Shown piece by piece: positions 30,814 through 41,133 of a DNA stretch of 64,000 nucleotides. The stretch is from contig JBBHKE010003166.1 in assembly GCA_037447655.1 (NCBI GenBank), positions 69,635-133,634 of the forward strand. The letters run 5' to 3'. The DNA comes from Zygnema cylindricum (taxonomy: Eukaryota > Streptophyta > Zygnematophyceae > Zygnematales > Zygnemataceae). Each line of letters begins with the position of its first letter. Position 1 is the stretch's first letter. Position numbers and translations under genes: made by a program. The notes under the pieces are model-generated. The model was not told the origin of the DNA and did no database searches. It saw nothing but the letters and a program-made list of their open reading frames with translations.

Positions 30814-33487
30814 AAGGTGGGAAGGGGAGAACCTTTCTCGATAGATTGGAGAGCATCAAAGTCGTTCCAGATATCCCTACGTCTGGCTCCATGGCAGCTA
30901 TGGGCTTTGGGCGCCTGCTATTCCACGTCGGCCACGAAGGTTGATAGTTCCCCCCCAGATTGAGGAAGCTAAATGAAGGCAGATGATGCTCCATTGAGTC
31001 CCAAACTGATTTCCAAGTCCTCATCATGCCAAGCTCCAGTGGATCCAATGTTGAGGGATCAAGATTTCAACTAAGTCCGTTAGCATTCCCATAGATTTCA
31101 CCTACCAAGTGGACAATGCTAAAATCATATTCATGCACGATAAAGACCCATCGGCGAGTTTGCCAGTTGACTTACAAATTTCTATTATCTTTTTTGCGAG
31201 TCGGTGGTCGGTAATCAAGGTGAAATGGACCCCGTACAAATAAGGCTGAAAATGCTGGATTGCCCAAAAAGTTGCAAAGAGTTCCCCGTGGTAACTGCTG
31301 TAATTTCCCTCAAGTTCGATTATTTCTCCAGCTGGCGTAAACCTCCACAAATTTAGCTCCCACATCATCGACTTGAGCCAAAACAGCTCCCAATCCAAGT
31401 CTACTCAAATAAGTGTAAAGGAGGAAAGGCCCTTGGTGATTAGGCATCCGGAGCACGGGGTGCAGCTTTACACCGTCCTTTAAAAACTAAAATAAGATCT
31501 GTTGCTTTTTAGCCCACAGCCATCCTTGGTCCTTCAACAATAACTGATTTAGGGACCTGGCATGACTACTAAACTCGGGGATAAACTGTCGATATTAGTT
31601 GGCCAAGCCCAATAATGTGGGAAGGGCTGATATGTCTTGACGTGGGGGGAGAGCGTCAAGGGCATCCACCTTGACTATGTGGGGACTGACACTCTCGGAA
31701 GTCACTTCATGTCCAAGGTAAATGATTTTTTGCACCCCAAAAATACCTTTGTCCGTGTGGCATTTCAAGCTCGATGCTTAGAGTGCATAGAGAATGATGT
31801 GGACATGCTCTAAGTGTTCCTCAAAAGACTATGAGAATATAATCAAGTCATTGATATAGCACTGGGCGCAATCGATTCCTTAGAGCGCCTCGTCTATCGC
31901 CCGTTGGAAATTGGCCAGTGTATTCATTAGCCTGAAGGGCATGTAAATCCACTCATATAGTCTAAAGCCTACCCAAAATGCTGTCCTCTCCTAGTGCTTT
32001 GGTTCCATGGTAATCTGGTGAAATCAATTCTTCATGTCTGGAGTAGAGTAGATAGTAGCACGTGCCACACAGTTTAATATCTCTTCTAGAGTTGGAATCA
32101 AATACCGGTCATAGATGGTGGCCCAGTTCAGCATGCGATAATCTCCACAATTTCGGAAATCTAGAGTTTTCCCGGACGAGTCTTTCTTAGGGGGGAGGGC
32201 TGTTGGGGTAGAGCACCCATGTAGTCTTGTACTTTCCTAAACCAATCCGGCTCCCACAAACGTTTGGACTTTAACTGTGATGAATTACTTCTCGTTGAAA
32301 CTACTAGGCTATTGCTTTTGGTAAACAGTAGCCGTCTCGTCGAATAAATCTATATGAAAAGGGGTTCTTTGTATATATCGACATCTGTTTCTAACCAAGA
32401 GAACACCTGCTTGTTTTTGGCTAATAGTTTGGAGAGCCGTGCCTTCTGTTTAGGGTCCAGCTGCTCTCCTAAGGTCTAATCCGTTTTCCCCGGATCAACT
32501 GCCGCCCAAGCTTTTGGTGGTCTTCCACAGAGGTTCAAGTCGAATTCCACCCCTACCTGTGGATTTGCCTCTACCCCTCCGGCTAGTTCACTATTGCTGA
32601 CTACTTTTGCAAACTGTCACCCTTTGAACCGCCGCCTCCTCCCACTCAAAGGACTCGCAGTTGTGAAATGATAACTCCTTTTTTGTGCTTCAAAGTTGTG
32701 TTTGGAGAACTAAAGAGCGAAGGTTAATATTCGTTTCCTTGGAGTTAGTAGTAAAAGTTTGCTTCAGATTGACATTAGAGCCATACTCTGGCCTATATCT
32801 TCACCCTGGAGGTCTATACTACCGGCGCCGTGGTGTTCCTTGGAATCCTGCTGTTTCAATTGGTGATTGTTGGTGTTGTCTGATTCTAGGCTGTAATCAG
32901 ATCATTCCTCTGCCCTTTCCTAGCGTGGCTGTGAGGGAAAGAAACCAATGTGGGAAGTGCCTTTCGCGGGGATCCGGGTTTGTTGCACCAAACGAATAGG
33001 GAGCGGTCTTTTTTTGTTACCGATGTAGCCATTCTTCCTTCCCCAAGGATTTGTTGCACAAAATTCCGAGGTTGAAAATTTATTTTTGTAATAATTTTTG
33101 GAGGATTGGGAGCGGGAGCATATTGGTCGAATATGCACTTACTCGGTGCTCTCTTGATCCCGATAGTGCTGCATCAAAAACTATGGGTGCTCGTAGAATC
33201 AAGGTCACGTGATTCTTCCTTTCAACAACCTGTTTTCTACGATCATCTTCCACTTGGACATTCTCTTTAACATAAACAACCAGTGTGGTTTCGAGTCTTT
33301 GTATCCATGATATCAACTGCACCAGTGTAAAAAAAGTTTTACTCCTTAGGTCCTGATGTCCTTTTCTATGTCTTGCTATGGAGTATCCCTGATAAGGCCA
33401 TCTTCTCACCACCAGTCTATTCTCCCCAAACTTCCCAGATGAGGTGTCATGATGTTATCCACATTTTGGAGGAGACTCCAGTGAGCT
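30814..33487 (-). pseudogene. Ty3/gypsy RT and RNase H of G2, degraded
   Basis: Read downward. 33412-33080 is an open but unrecognised stretch. RT words appear at about 32250-31750: GLGKYKTTWV, RNCGDYRMLNWATIYDRY, VGFRLYEWIYMPFRLMNT, NFQRAIDEAL and YINDLIIFS, the catalytic box in which one Asp reads Asn. RNase H (about 31398-31110) reads ELNLWRFTPAGEIIELEG, YHGELFATFWAIQHFQPYLY and FTLITDHR. Frames change often. The right end meets element E at 33488 and the left end meets element D at 30813; integrase resumes at 24467. Confidence 0.75.
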
Positions 33488-34536
33488 TGGGATCTGAGAC
33501 CTCCATAAGTCCTCAGAGTAGACAGCTTCCAAGAAGCCTCTAGGATAATCCTGACCCCTTTGTGTTTCAGCAAAAATAATTGCCACCCTGGCAGACAAAA
33601 ACCCTGACCATCAGCACCCCTGTGAAGGCAAGACTCCCTTGAGTCGATAGCAAAAAGAATCTCTGAATTTGATCCCCTGAGCAGTAAGTTATGGAGGGTC
33701 AAAATTGACCTTTTGTACAAAAGCTCTCTGGGAGAGAGGGTCCTATCTTCTAATTTTTCTAAGTCTTGTCTCTCTCACAGACTCTATCTACTGATGTACG
33801 GAACGAATCAGAATTGACTCCAGTACGCAAAAGTACAGCAGCCGGTGTACTTTAGGTACGGACATTGTACGACATGGCCTAAATGTCGACACATGTCATA
33901 TCCGGATTCGGTGCCATAATCTCCGGAGATTCCACGATCCAATGAAATTTCGCCACGCGTCATTTGATGTGGCGATGGCCACAAACCGGCGAAATCTTCT
34001 TCCGCGATCTCGGCGCTAATTGCGGCCGTCCAATTAAATTAGGATTTAATCGTAGCCGTAATAAATACATGCGCGGTATTTGTTTCACTTACGAAACAAA
34101 TGCGCCGTATTGATTTCAGTCGGTACCGTAATCCGTACTTTATATATTACCGGATCTATGTATCCCGTAATCTATTACAGTTAAATGAATTATCGTACGT
34201 ATACATATTTAAATAATTATCAAACTATATACTACGTAACATTAATCCTAGACTTAACGGCTAAGGCTACCGGCTATTTCCTATCTGCCGGCCGGTAGGT
34301 ACAGGGATCAAATCCTGTGGCCGGCACATACCTTTTAGATAAAATAAATCCCTAACTACTATAAATTTCCCGTATACCTCAGGATAGCCTAGGTAGCCAT
34401 GGCTCTAGCTTCCTCTCCAATTTCTCAGTGACTGCGACAAGTTTGAGAGTTGGAGAGAGAAGTTAGAGATAGACTGCCTCGGCTTCTTTATTTCTTTTCA
34501 GACCTAGAAAATACTTTAAAACCATTAGTTTCTACA
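33488..34536 (-). repeat. 3' LTR of E (family 2)
   Basis: The minus strand runs from TGTAGAAACTAATGG to GGTCTCAGATCCCA. Six GTAC motifs lie at 33796-33870. Paired boxes CCACGCGTC and GATGTGGCG are near 33950-33975. A tRNA-like stretch is at about 34258-34325 (plus strand), with GGATCAAATCC at 34305-34315. A GACTC-CCTT-GAGTC stem is near 33630. The shared segment with the 5' LTR runs through GGAGGTCTCAGA, so the gag start belongs to the LTR. Confidence 0.8.
34258..34325 (+). other. tRNA-like module in the E 3' LTR
   Basis: ACGGCTAAGGCTACCGGC is followed, about 30 bases on, by ACAGGGATCAAATCCTGT. The latter folds as an ACAGG/CCTGT stem around a loop holding a near-consensus B box (GGATCAAATCC against GGTTCAAATCC). 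It is on the strand opposite to the element. Equivalent sequences lie in every family-2 LTR here. The A-box half is weak and no acceptor stem pairs, so it is not a tRNA gene. Confidence 0.45.
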
Positions 34537-34549
34537 CTCCCCTTATTTT

Positions 34550-35227
34550 CTAGTCAATCTTTAATTTCAGACCACACTTCTCCCTACAAAATATTAGCTT
34601 AGGGGAAGGCACAGGTTTGGTCATCATATCCGCTACCATCTCACTATATGGTCTGTACTCTAAACTGATTATTTTGTTTTCTACTATTTCTCTAACAAAG
34701 CTGAGTCTGATGTCCATGTGTTTGGCTTTAAAATGATGTTTAGGATTGGCAAAAATAGCGATTCCTGCCTGATTATCACAAAATATTTTCTGCACACCAC
34801 TCTTAAGGTGACCAAGCTCACCAAGCAAAGACTTGACCCACATCGATTCTTTTACAGCAGAGCAAGAGGCCATATACTCAGCCTCCATGGTGGACTGAGC
34901 AATAACCTTTTGCTGTTTGCTACTCCAACAACAAGCCCCATCACCCACATATAATACATATCCAGAAGTGCATCTCCTCATCGGAGCATCACCATAACTG
35001 GCATCACTCCAAGTGGTGATGTCAGTATTCTCCCCACCCAAATGCAACCATAGATCCCTAGTTCCTATCAAGTATCTAAGGACTCTCTTAGCTGCCTCCC
35101 AATCCTTCTTAGTGGGAGCATTTAAACTTCTACTCAGCACTCCTACAGCTGAAGCTAAATCCGGCCGGGTACAATTCATAAAATAGATTAGACTTCCCAC
35201 TACTTGCCTGTAAGGAATAGTCTGCAT
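34550..35227 (-). CDS. Open RNase H segment of E
   Basis: A 225-codon open stretch begins with MQTIPYRQVVGSLIYFMNC at the RT-RNase H connection. It holds SDASYGDAPMRRCTSGYV (first Asp), EAEYMASCSAVKESMWV (Glu), FCDNQAG (Asp), KHHFKAKHMDIRLSFVRE and MVADMMTKPVPS, the usual copia RNase H signature set, and ends at a natural stop. All acidic catalytic positions appear present. Confidence 0.75.
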   Translation of the reverse strand: MQTIPYRQVVGSLIYFMNCTRPDLASAVGVLSRSLNAPTKKDWEAAKRVLRYLIGTRDLWLHLGGENTDITTWSDASYGDAPMRRCTSGYVLYVGDGACCWSSKQQKVIAQSTMEAEYMASCSAVKESMWVKSLLGELGHLKSGVQKIFCDNQAGIAIFANPKHHFKAKHMDIRLSFVREIVENKIISLEYRPYSEMVADMMTKPVPSPKLIFCREKCGLKLKID

Positions 35228-35607
35228 GAACTTCTGTTCATTAGGAGATTATTCCTCGTCTTAGACTATGACTCCTTCTTCCTCACTCCCCTCACTTCCC
35301 TTCTTCAACTCCATTGGAGTTGTACAACTATTAGCTTTATGCATTTGAAATTTTTCAAGCATGTTCCCTATTGCTTCTTTTTGAGTCAGTCTTATAATTT
35401 TCCTTTTTCGGTCTCTCTCTACTTGAATTCCCAAAATATATCTTGCTTCTCCCATATCCTTCATTTCAAATCTCCCCTTAAGATCGGTTTTCAGTTTGTT
35501 AATTTTTTCCATTGATTTACTTAAAACAAGCAAATCATCAACATAAATTGCAATAAATATAAAACCTTCCTCATCTTCGAAAACTTAGATTGAGTGATCT
35601 GAATGAT

Positions 35608-36111
35608 TCAAATATATCCCAGACCGGTAAGAAACTCATCAAGCTTCTTATTCCATTGTCGAGGCGCTTGTTTCAAACCATAAAGAGATTTAATCAGCCG
35701 ACATACCTTACTCTCCTCTCCTTCCTCCACAAAACCTTCGGGTTGTCGCATGAAGATCTCCTCTTCCAATTCTCCATGCAAAAACGCTGTCTTGATGTCC
35801 ATCTGATGCACTTCCATGTCTTCCGCCGCTGCTAAACTGAGAAGTTTGCTAACGGAGGGAAATCTGACCACCGGGGCAAAGGTTTCCTTGTTGTCAATTC
35901 CTTCCTTTTGTGTAAATCCCTTTGCCACTAATCTGGCCTTGTAGCGCTCGATTGTGTTATCTCGGTTCAGTTTTAATTTGAAAACACACTTACAACCGAT
36001 TGGTTTTCGGTTAGGTGGACAGTCCTCCAGCTCCCAAGTATCGGCTGCCATGATTGAAGCCATCTCCTCATTGATGGCTGTCTTCCACCGGTTTCTTTCT
36101 GGACAAGACAT
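35608..36111 (-). CDS. Open reverse-transcriptase segment of E
   Basis: A 167-codon open stretch reads WKTAINEEMASIM, CKCVFKLKLNRD, KGFTQKEGIDNKETFAP, AAAEDMEVHQMDIKTAFL and SLYGLKQAPRQWNKKLDEFL, ending in a stop at GLGYI*. YVDD (35545-35534) lies downstream in the next open part (35533-35261 and its upstream flank), separated by a stop and a frame change. Confidence 0.7.
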   Translation of the reverse strand: MSCPERNRWKTAINEEMASIMAADTWELEDCPPNRKPIGCKCVFKLKLNRDNTIERYKARLVAKGFTQKEGIDNKETFAPVVRFPSVSKLLSLAAAEDMEVHQMDIKTAFLHGELEEEIFMRQPEGFVEEGEESKVCRLIKSLYGLKQAPRQWNKKLDEFLTGLGYI

Positions 36112-36435
36112 CTCCTCTCCATAAATTTGAGGTTCATCTTGATGAGATAGTTTTGTTACCTTGTTATTAACCTGTTTTTCTTGCAGTCTTTTGTAACTTC
36201 TCCTTCCCCCCTCAAAATCTGAGGCCGGAATAGATTGTTCTCGTGGATTCTTTCACACAAACTCGGCTTCTCCCCTATCCCTTGATTCCAAATCAATTTC
36301 CACCACGTCTTCCGCTTCGAGTAGAGTTGTCACTGGAGTTTCCACAGCCGAGTCCATTTCGGTCTGATTTGTTCCAGCAAGAACGTCATCTTCTCTAAAA
36401 TCTGGATATTTAGGAAACTCAAAGTCATCGGAATT

Positions 36436-37842
36436 TTATAACTCAAATCTGATTTTTACTGACTTCGTATATATGAAGGGATCCACAGACTTTCCTTCAT
36501 CCATAACTACTAGATGCTTTACTAAGATTATATCTTCCCTTTTTAGATCATAAACTCTATATCTTTTAACATCTTCATCATATCCTAATAAGTATCCCGG
36601 TTTTCCTTTAGGATCTAGCTTCCAATTGGAGCGATCAGTATCTAGACTGAACACTTGACTGCCGAAAACATTTAAGTGAGATATGTCTAGTTTCCGGCCT
36701 GTCCATCTCTCATAAGGTGTTTGATCTTTTATAGCTGAAGTAAGAACTCTATTCTTGAGGTAATTAGCACAGTTCATTGCTTCTGCCCAAAACCTTTTTC
36801 CTATCTTTTTATCTGACAACATACTTCTAGCACTATCACTTAGTGTTCTATTTAACCTTTCAGCTACCCCATTCTGTTCCAGATTTTCTGGAACTGTCTT
36901 TTGGTGTTGAACCCCAGCTTCCCTCAAAAAATCCTCAAACTGGTTAAAAGTATACTCTCCACCATTGTCACTCCTTACTCTCTTGATTGGAGTTTTATGG
37001 AGTTTTTCGCTCCATGCTTTATATTGTCTAAAACAATCCTCAGCTTCGTACTTGTTTTTCAAAAAATATACCCGAGAATACCGAGACCAATCATCAGTTA
37101 TAGTCATCATAAATCTTTTCCCCCCCGGTGAGGGCACTTTAGCCGGTCCCCAAATATCTGTGTGTACTAGATCTAGAATTTTTCCTCCCTTATAAGTGGC
37201 TGATTTAGGAAAGGGTAATCTGTGTGCTTTACCTTGAGCACATCCACTACAATCACTTATATCATCACTTTCACACTGAATCCCTTCCACCACTCCCATC
37301 TTTTTCATCTCTCTTAACTTATCTAGATTAACATGCCGAGGCCTCTTATGCCACATCATAATATCATGAACACCAGCATAATAAAGTTTCTTCTTTTCGT
37401 TACTTAAGATCAGCCTAAACATCCCATGGCTACCTTTCTCAGCAATGAAATAGACATCCTCCTCAAAACTAGCAGTAAAGACTCCTTCCCTATTGCTAAT
37501 GAAAAAACCCTTATCATCTAATACTGATGTAGAGATAAGATTTTTGTTCAGCTCCGGAATAAACAATACATCGGAGAATGTTACTATGGATGTCTTTCCT
37601 TCTACTAACACTTTCAGATCTACCGATCCTACAAGAGTAGTGGTGACTATCCTCGCATCCCCGTACTCTATCTCTACGGTGGGAATCTTTCTTATCTTAG
37701 TGAACAGGTGTCTATCCTTACACATGTGCATGGAGGCACCTGAATTTACAATCCAGCCTGCTTCACCTTTCAATCCACCGTAAGCACATTTATGCCTTCG
37801 TGGAATTTCGACCTCATTTTTGGCCTCCAACTCCTCATCCAA
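36436..37842 (-). CDS. Open protease-integrase segment of E (468 codons)
   Basis: This is the longest open frame in the window. Residues about 30-45 hold the protease site (WIVNSGASMHMC, Asn for the usual Asp). About 170-215 hold the integrase zinc finger with two His and CSGC. About 230-350 hold the catalytic core: HTDIWGP, RSDNGGEYTF and NGVAERLNRT give Asp, Asp and Glu. About 355-460 hold the C-terminal part with YERWTGRKL and WKLDPKGKPGYLLGYDEDV. It ends at a stop in the acidic linker before RT. The Met is internal to the ancestral chain. Confidence 0.8.
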   Translation of the reverse strand: MDEELEAKNEVEIPRRHKCAYGGLKGEAGWIVNSGASMHMCKDRHLFTKIRKIPTVEIEYGDARIVTTTLVGSVDLKVLVEGKTSIVTFSDVLFIPELNKNLISTSVLDDKGFFISNREGVFTASFEEDVYFIAEKGSHGMFRLILSNEKKKLYYAGVHDIMMWHKRPRHVNLDKLREMKKMGVVEGIQCESDDISDCSGCAQGKAHRLPFPKSATYKGGKILDLVHTDIWGPAKVPSPGGKRFMMTITDDWSRYSRVYFLKNKYEAEDCFRQYKAWSEKLHKTPIKRVRSDNGGEYTFNQFEDFLREAGVQHQKTVPENLEQNGVAERLNRTLSDSARSMLSDKKIGKRFWAEAMNCANYLKNRVLTSAIKDQTPYERWTGRKLDISHLNVFGSQVFSLDTDRSNWKLDPKGKPGYLLGYDEDVKRYRVYDLKREDIILVKHLVVMDEGKSVDPFIYTKSVKIRFEL

Positions 37843-37940
37843 AAGGAGCTCATCGTCCTCGTCCTCGGATTCAGCCTCAAGTACCAGTGTGACAAGGGCC
37901 TTTTTCTTTCCTCTCGGGGTACCACCGGTCTGCCCCTCCT

Positions 37941-38663
37941 TTACCGAAGCTCGGTTAGCTTAGTGCACTCTGCCATATAGTGCCCCTGTTTCTTACAAAA
38001 ATGACATAAACCTTTGGGAGCCCTTGGTTCGAACTCGTCGGCCTGTTTTTTCTGCTCCCTATCCCCATAATTTCCGACCGGTTTTCGGGAATCCCTGTTC
38101 CTCCAATCTGTCGCTGTTGCCAAGGCTTGGCCACTCTTTCCTCCCCTTCGGATCTCAATTGTATTCTCTTGAACGAGAATCATCCCTACCACTGAGTTCC
38201 ATATCCACCTTGAGTCAGGCAAGTCCTGCACACGGTAAACTATGTTCACGAACTCATCAGGTAACTTCATCAGTAGACAGTTAACCTTTTCTTTTTCCCT
38301 AAAATCTTTTCCCGCACTCTCTAGCTCCATGAAGAGTGTAGCAAGCTCATTGCAAAAATCCAACATATATCCCCCTTTGTATACATACTCCTTAACTTTC
38401 TGATCAGCCAACTGGTTTTGCTGAATCGTACCACTTCGGTACATCTCTATGAGAGCCATCCAAAGATCGAATGCCCTTTCTACCTGCAAATGAGGACATG
38501 CAAGTCCTTGAGTGAGATGGCGGAGGATGAAGTGCTTTGCCGCCATATTGTTGAAGTCCCAGGTTTCAGTATCATTCTCCTCATTCCTCGGAATAGGTGA
38601 CATGAATGTCGAACCAGTTGTTATTGGTGTGGTTATCTCCTTCTCCTTTCCTTTGTCCACCAC
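37941..38663 (-). CDS. Open gag segment of E
   Basis: A 240-codon frame covers most of gag: KHFILRHLTQGLACPHLQ, DLWMALIEMY, QQNQLADQKVKEYVYKGG, MKLPDEFVNIVYRVQDL and MILVQENTIEIRRGGKS. It ends with the intact zinc knuckle CHFCKKQGHYMAEC and a stop. The true N-terminus (38903-38690) is split off by a single TAA. Capsid-type assembly and RNA binding are the family roles. Confidence 0.75.
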   Translation of the reverse strand: MVDKGKEKEITTPITTGSTFMSPIPRNEENDTETWDFNNMAAKHFILRHLTQGLACPHLQVERAFDLWMALIEMYRSGTIQQNQLADQKVKEYVYKGGYMLDFCNELATLFMELESAGKDFREKEKVNCLLMKLPDEFVNIVYRVQDLPDSRWIWNSVVGMILVQENTIEIRRGGKSGQALATATDWRNRDSRKPVGNYGDREQKKQADEFEPRAPKGLCHFCKKQGHYMAECTKLTELR

Positions 38664-38868
38664 CTCTCCTTCTTTTGTTTCCTCCGTTTAAGGTGAATCC
38701 TCTTTCTTGGTGAATCTGGTTCCTCCAAACCATGGAGGAATTCCAAGACTTGATGGACGCCCCAACCGTCCACTCACTATCCCCCAAAACCTTTTTTCGC
38801 ATAGAGCTCCTATCATCATACTTTCCCAGTATATCAAGCCAGTTCCATTAAAGGTTGGTACCCTAGAG

Positions 38869-38883
38869 GGTGGGCCCATAACC
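38869..38883 (-). other. Primer-binding site of E (half-tRNA, initiator Met)
   Basis: The minus strand reads GGTTATGGGCCCACC directly after the LTR end GAGTTTCA. It is identical to the site in A and D although the adjoining LTR ends of families 1 and 2 have diverged; that points to constraint on these 15 bases. Confidence 0.75.
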
Positions 38884-39952
38884 TGAAACTCTGAGACCTC
38901 CATAAGTCCTCAGAGTAGACAGCTTCCAAGAAGCCTCTAGGATAATCCTGACCCCTTTGTGTTTCAGCAAAAATAACTGCCACCTTGGCAGATAAAAAAC
39001 CTGACCACATGCACCTTTGTAAAGGCAAGACTCCCCTGAGTCGATTGCAAAAAGAATCTCTGAATTTGCTCCCCTGAGCAGTAAGTTATGGAGGGTCAAA
39101 GTTGACCTTTTGTACAGAAGCTCTCTGGGAGAGAGGGTCCTATCTTCTAATTTTTCTAAGTCCTATCTCTCTCACAGACTCTATCTACTGATGTACAAAA
39201 CCAATCAGAATTGAGTTCCGTACGCAAAAGTACAATTGCCGGTGTACTTTATGTACTCACATTATACGACATGGCCTAAATGTCAACACATGTCATATCC
39301 AGATTCGGTGCTATAATCTCCGGAGATTCCACGATCCAATGGAATTCGCCACGCGTCATCCGATGTGGCGATGGCCACAAACCGCCGAAATCTTCCTCCG
39401 CGATCTCGGCGCTAATTGCGGCCATCCGATTAAATTCAGATTTAATCTTAGCCGTAATAAATACATGCGCAGTATTTGTTTCACTTACGAAACAAATGCG
39501 CGGTATTGAATTTTAGGCTGTACCGTAATCCGTACTTTATATATTACCGGATCTATGTATCCCGTAATCTATTACAGTTAAATGAATTATCGTACGTATA
39601 CATATTTAAATAATTATCAAACTATATACTCAAAACATTAATCCTATACCTAACGGCTAAGGCTACAAGCTATTTCCTATCTGCCGGCCGGTAGGTACAG
39701 GGATCAAATCCTGAGGCCAGCACATACTTTTTAGATAAAATAAATCCCTAACTACTATAAATTTCCCGTATACCTCATGATAGCCTAGGTAGCCATGGCT
39801 CTAGCTTCCTCTCTAATTTCTCTGTGACTGCGACAAGTTTGAGAGTTGGAGAGAGAAGTTAGAGATAGACAGCCTCGGCTTCTTTATGGGTTTTATGGGT
39901 TATTTATTTCTTTTCAGACCTAGAAAATACTTTAAAACCATTAGTTTCTACA
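38884..39952 (-). repeat. 5' LTR of E (family 2)
   Basis: The minus strand runs from TGTAGAAACTAATGG to GTCTCAGAGTTTCA. It carries GTAC motifs near 39195-39260, a tRNA-like GGATCAAATCC at 39701-39711 and ATG at 38903-38901. A small insertion near 39886-39903 (TTATGGGTTT repeated) is absent from the 3' LTR. Confidence 0.8.
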
Positions 39953-41133
39953 GCGAACACTGGTAGTTGTTGAGGATATTGGTGGTGTAGCTGTAGTGTT
40001 GGGTGTATACTTACAGCTCTTGCTTCTGGTGATATTTCCACGGCTCCATATGATTCCACCGGGTATCCTACTTTCATAACGGCTTCTAAGTCATAACTGT
40101 TTTCAAAAAAAATAATGATAAAATACGGAGTCCTGAAATGGGAACCGTTAATGACACCACTTGTCGATTTAATTTCTTCTCCTCCGATTGGGTTTTTGAC
40201 GCGTCAGACCGAAGGGTTGAAGCTGTTTCCTTTGGCAATAAAGATGAGAAGGTCTATTATACTCCTCGCCAAAGTTTTGCCACTTGTAATAATTTGCCAT
40301 TATATACCTCTTCCCACTGCTTACAAATATGGAATCGTTTGATCTCCTCCGCCATATCCTTAGTGCTAGCAAACAGTTCCTCTGAAGAGGAGGTAGAAAA
40401 CGTTAGATAGCAACCAAAAGCTTAAACATTGGTCTTCCCCTGGTTCCATAAATCTAAAGAAACCACCCCTTTGGTTCCTTAGAGATTTTCGGGGTCCCGA
40501 ACGATACATTGTTCTTTCCACACGCTTAGCCGCATGTTTAGCCGTGTCCAGGTGGCCATTCCCAACAAAAATTTCAGATTGAGTAACTTGAACCACTAAA
40601 TATATGAGCTCAATTCTCACCCGGTGGCCTACGTCATCGGAGATTTCAATTTCCATGGCCTTAATGATTCCATGGACGGGTTGACTGCCGTTGCTTACCG
40701 TGCTCAGGCTAATGTTGCTTGGGCTAATTTCATGCTGAAGGTCTTTGGGCATTTTTTTGTTATGCTGAATTGGTGATGAGGTTGGGGAGCACTACGGAGT
40801 CGACCAAAACATGTGGTATCCTCCGTACACATTGAGTTTGAATTTCCCGGTCCGGTTTAGTATAAATTCCACAGATAAGGTTTTGTAGTTCCTATCCTCC
40901 AAAGGGGTTTTCAGATATATAGACAGAAATACAATTGTCAAGGCTATTTGTTGGTCGACTCTCCTTTTTCCAGAGTGTATTTCTTCTCCGAATGCCTCTA
41001 TGAGAATTTCTTCGAGAAGATTGTGGGAGGAGGCCAAAGTTTTGATGTGTGTGAGAGCGTAGGGCAGAAAGTGCCGGACTAGCATGAGCGCATGCTTGGA
41101 AGAAGGAATTTGAGCTTCCATTGAAGAGGTCGA
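39953..41133 (-). pseudogene. G2 coding segment of unrecognised function
   Basis: Two open stretches on the minus strand look protein-like. 41133-40800 reads MEAQIPSSKHALMLVRHFLP, then LLEEILIEAFGEEIHSGKRR and LSVEFILNRTGKFKLNVYGG. 40720-40380 reads GIIKAMEIEISDDVGHRVRI and LIYLVVQVTQSEIFVGNGHL. I do not recognise either. They lie between gag and RT in the collinear gypsy, where a protease would be expected, but no D-S/T-G motif is visible. Removing F joins the frame upstream with an asparagine/lysine-rich stretch (47.57-47.91 kb). Confidence 0.45.

Larger units (their letters stand above)
34550..38903 (-). pseudogene. Ty1/copia gag-pol polyprotein of element E, few lesions
   Basis: Starts at ATG 38903 (inside the LTR) and ends at a natural stop at 34552-34550 after KLKID. 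Gag spans 38903-37941, with a TAA at about 38690. The zinc knuckle near 38000 is intact (CHFCKKQGHYMAEC). A frameshift follows near 37940. Protease reads IVNSGAS (Asn in place of Asp), near 37750. Integrase is complete to 36436: HKRPRHVNLDKL, CSGCAQGKAHR, DIWGPAKVPS, RSDNGGEYTFNQF and NGVAERLNRT. RT starts at 36111, with YVDD at 35545-35534. RNase H is in 35227-34550. Repair is not implied; these are the visible breaks. Confidence 0.9.
33488..39952 (-). mobile_element. Copia element E (family 2), best-preserved element
   Basis: LTRs at 33488-34536 and 38884-39952 are alike at more than 90% by eye and flank a 4347-base internal region. The primer site is perfect and a polypurine tract (AAAATAAGGGGAG) is present. 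Only about half a dozen lesions break the polyprotein. Five-base flanks are GAGCT (left) and GCGAA (right), which do not match. Either the ends were altered or E is an LTR-LTR recombination product. Confidence 0.85.
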
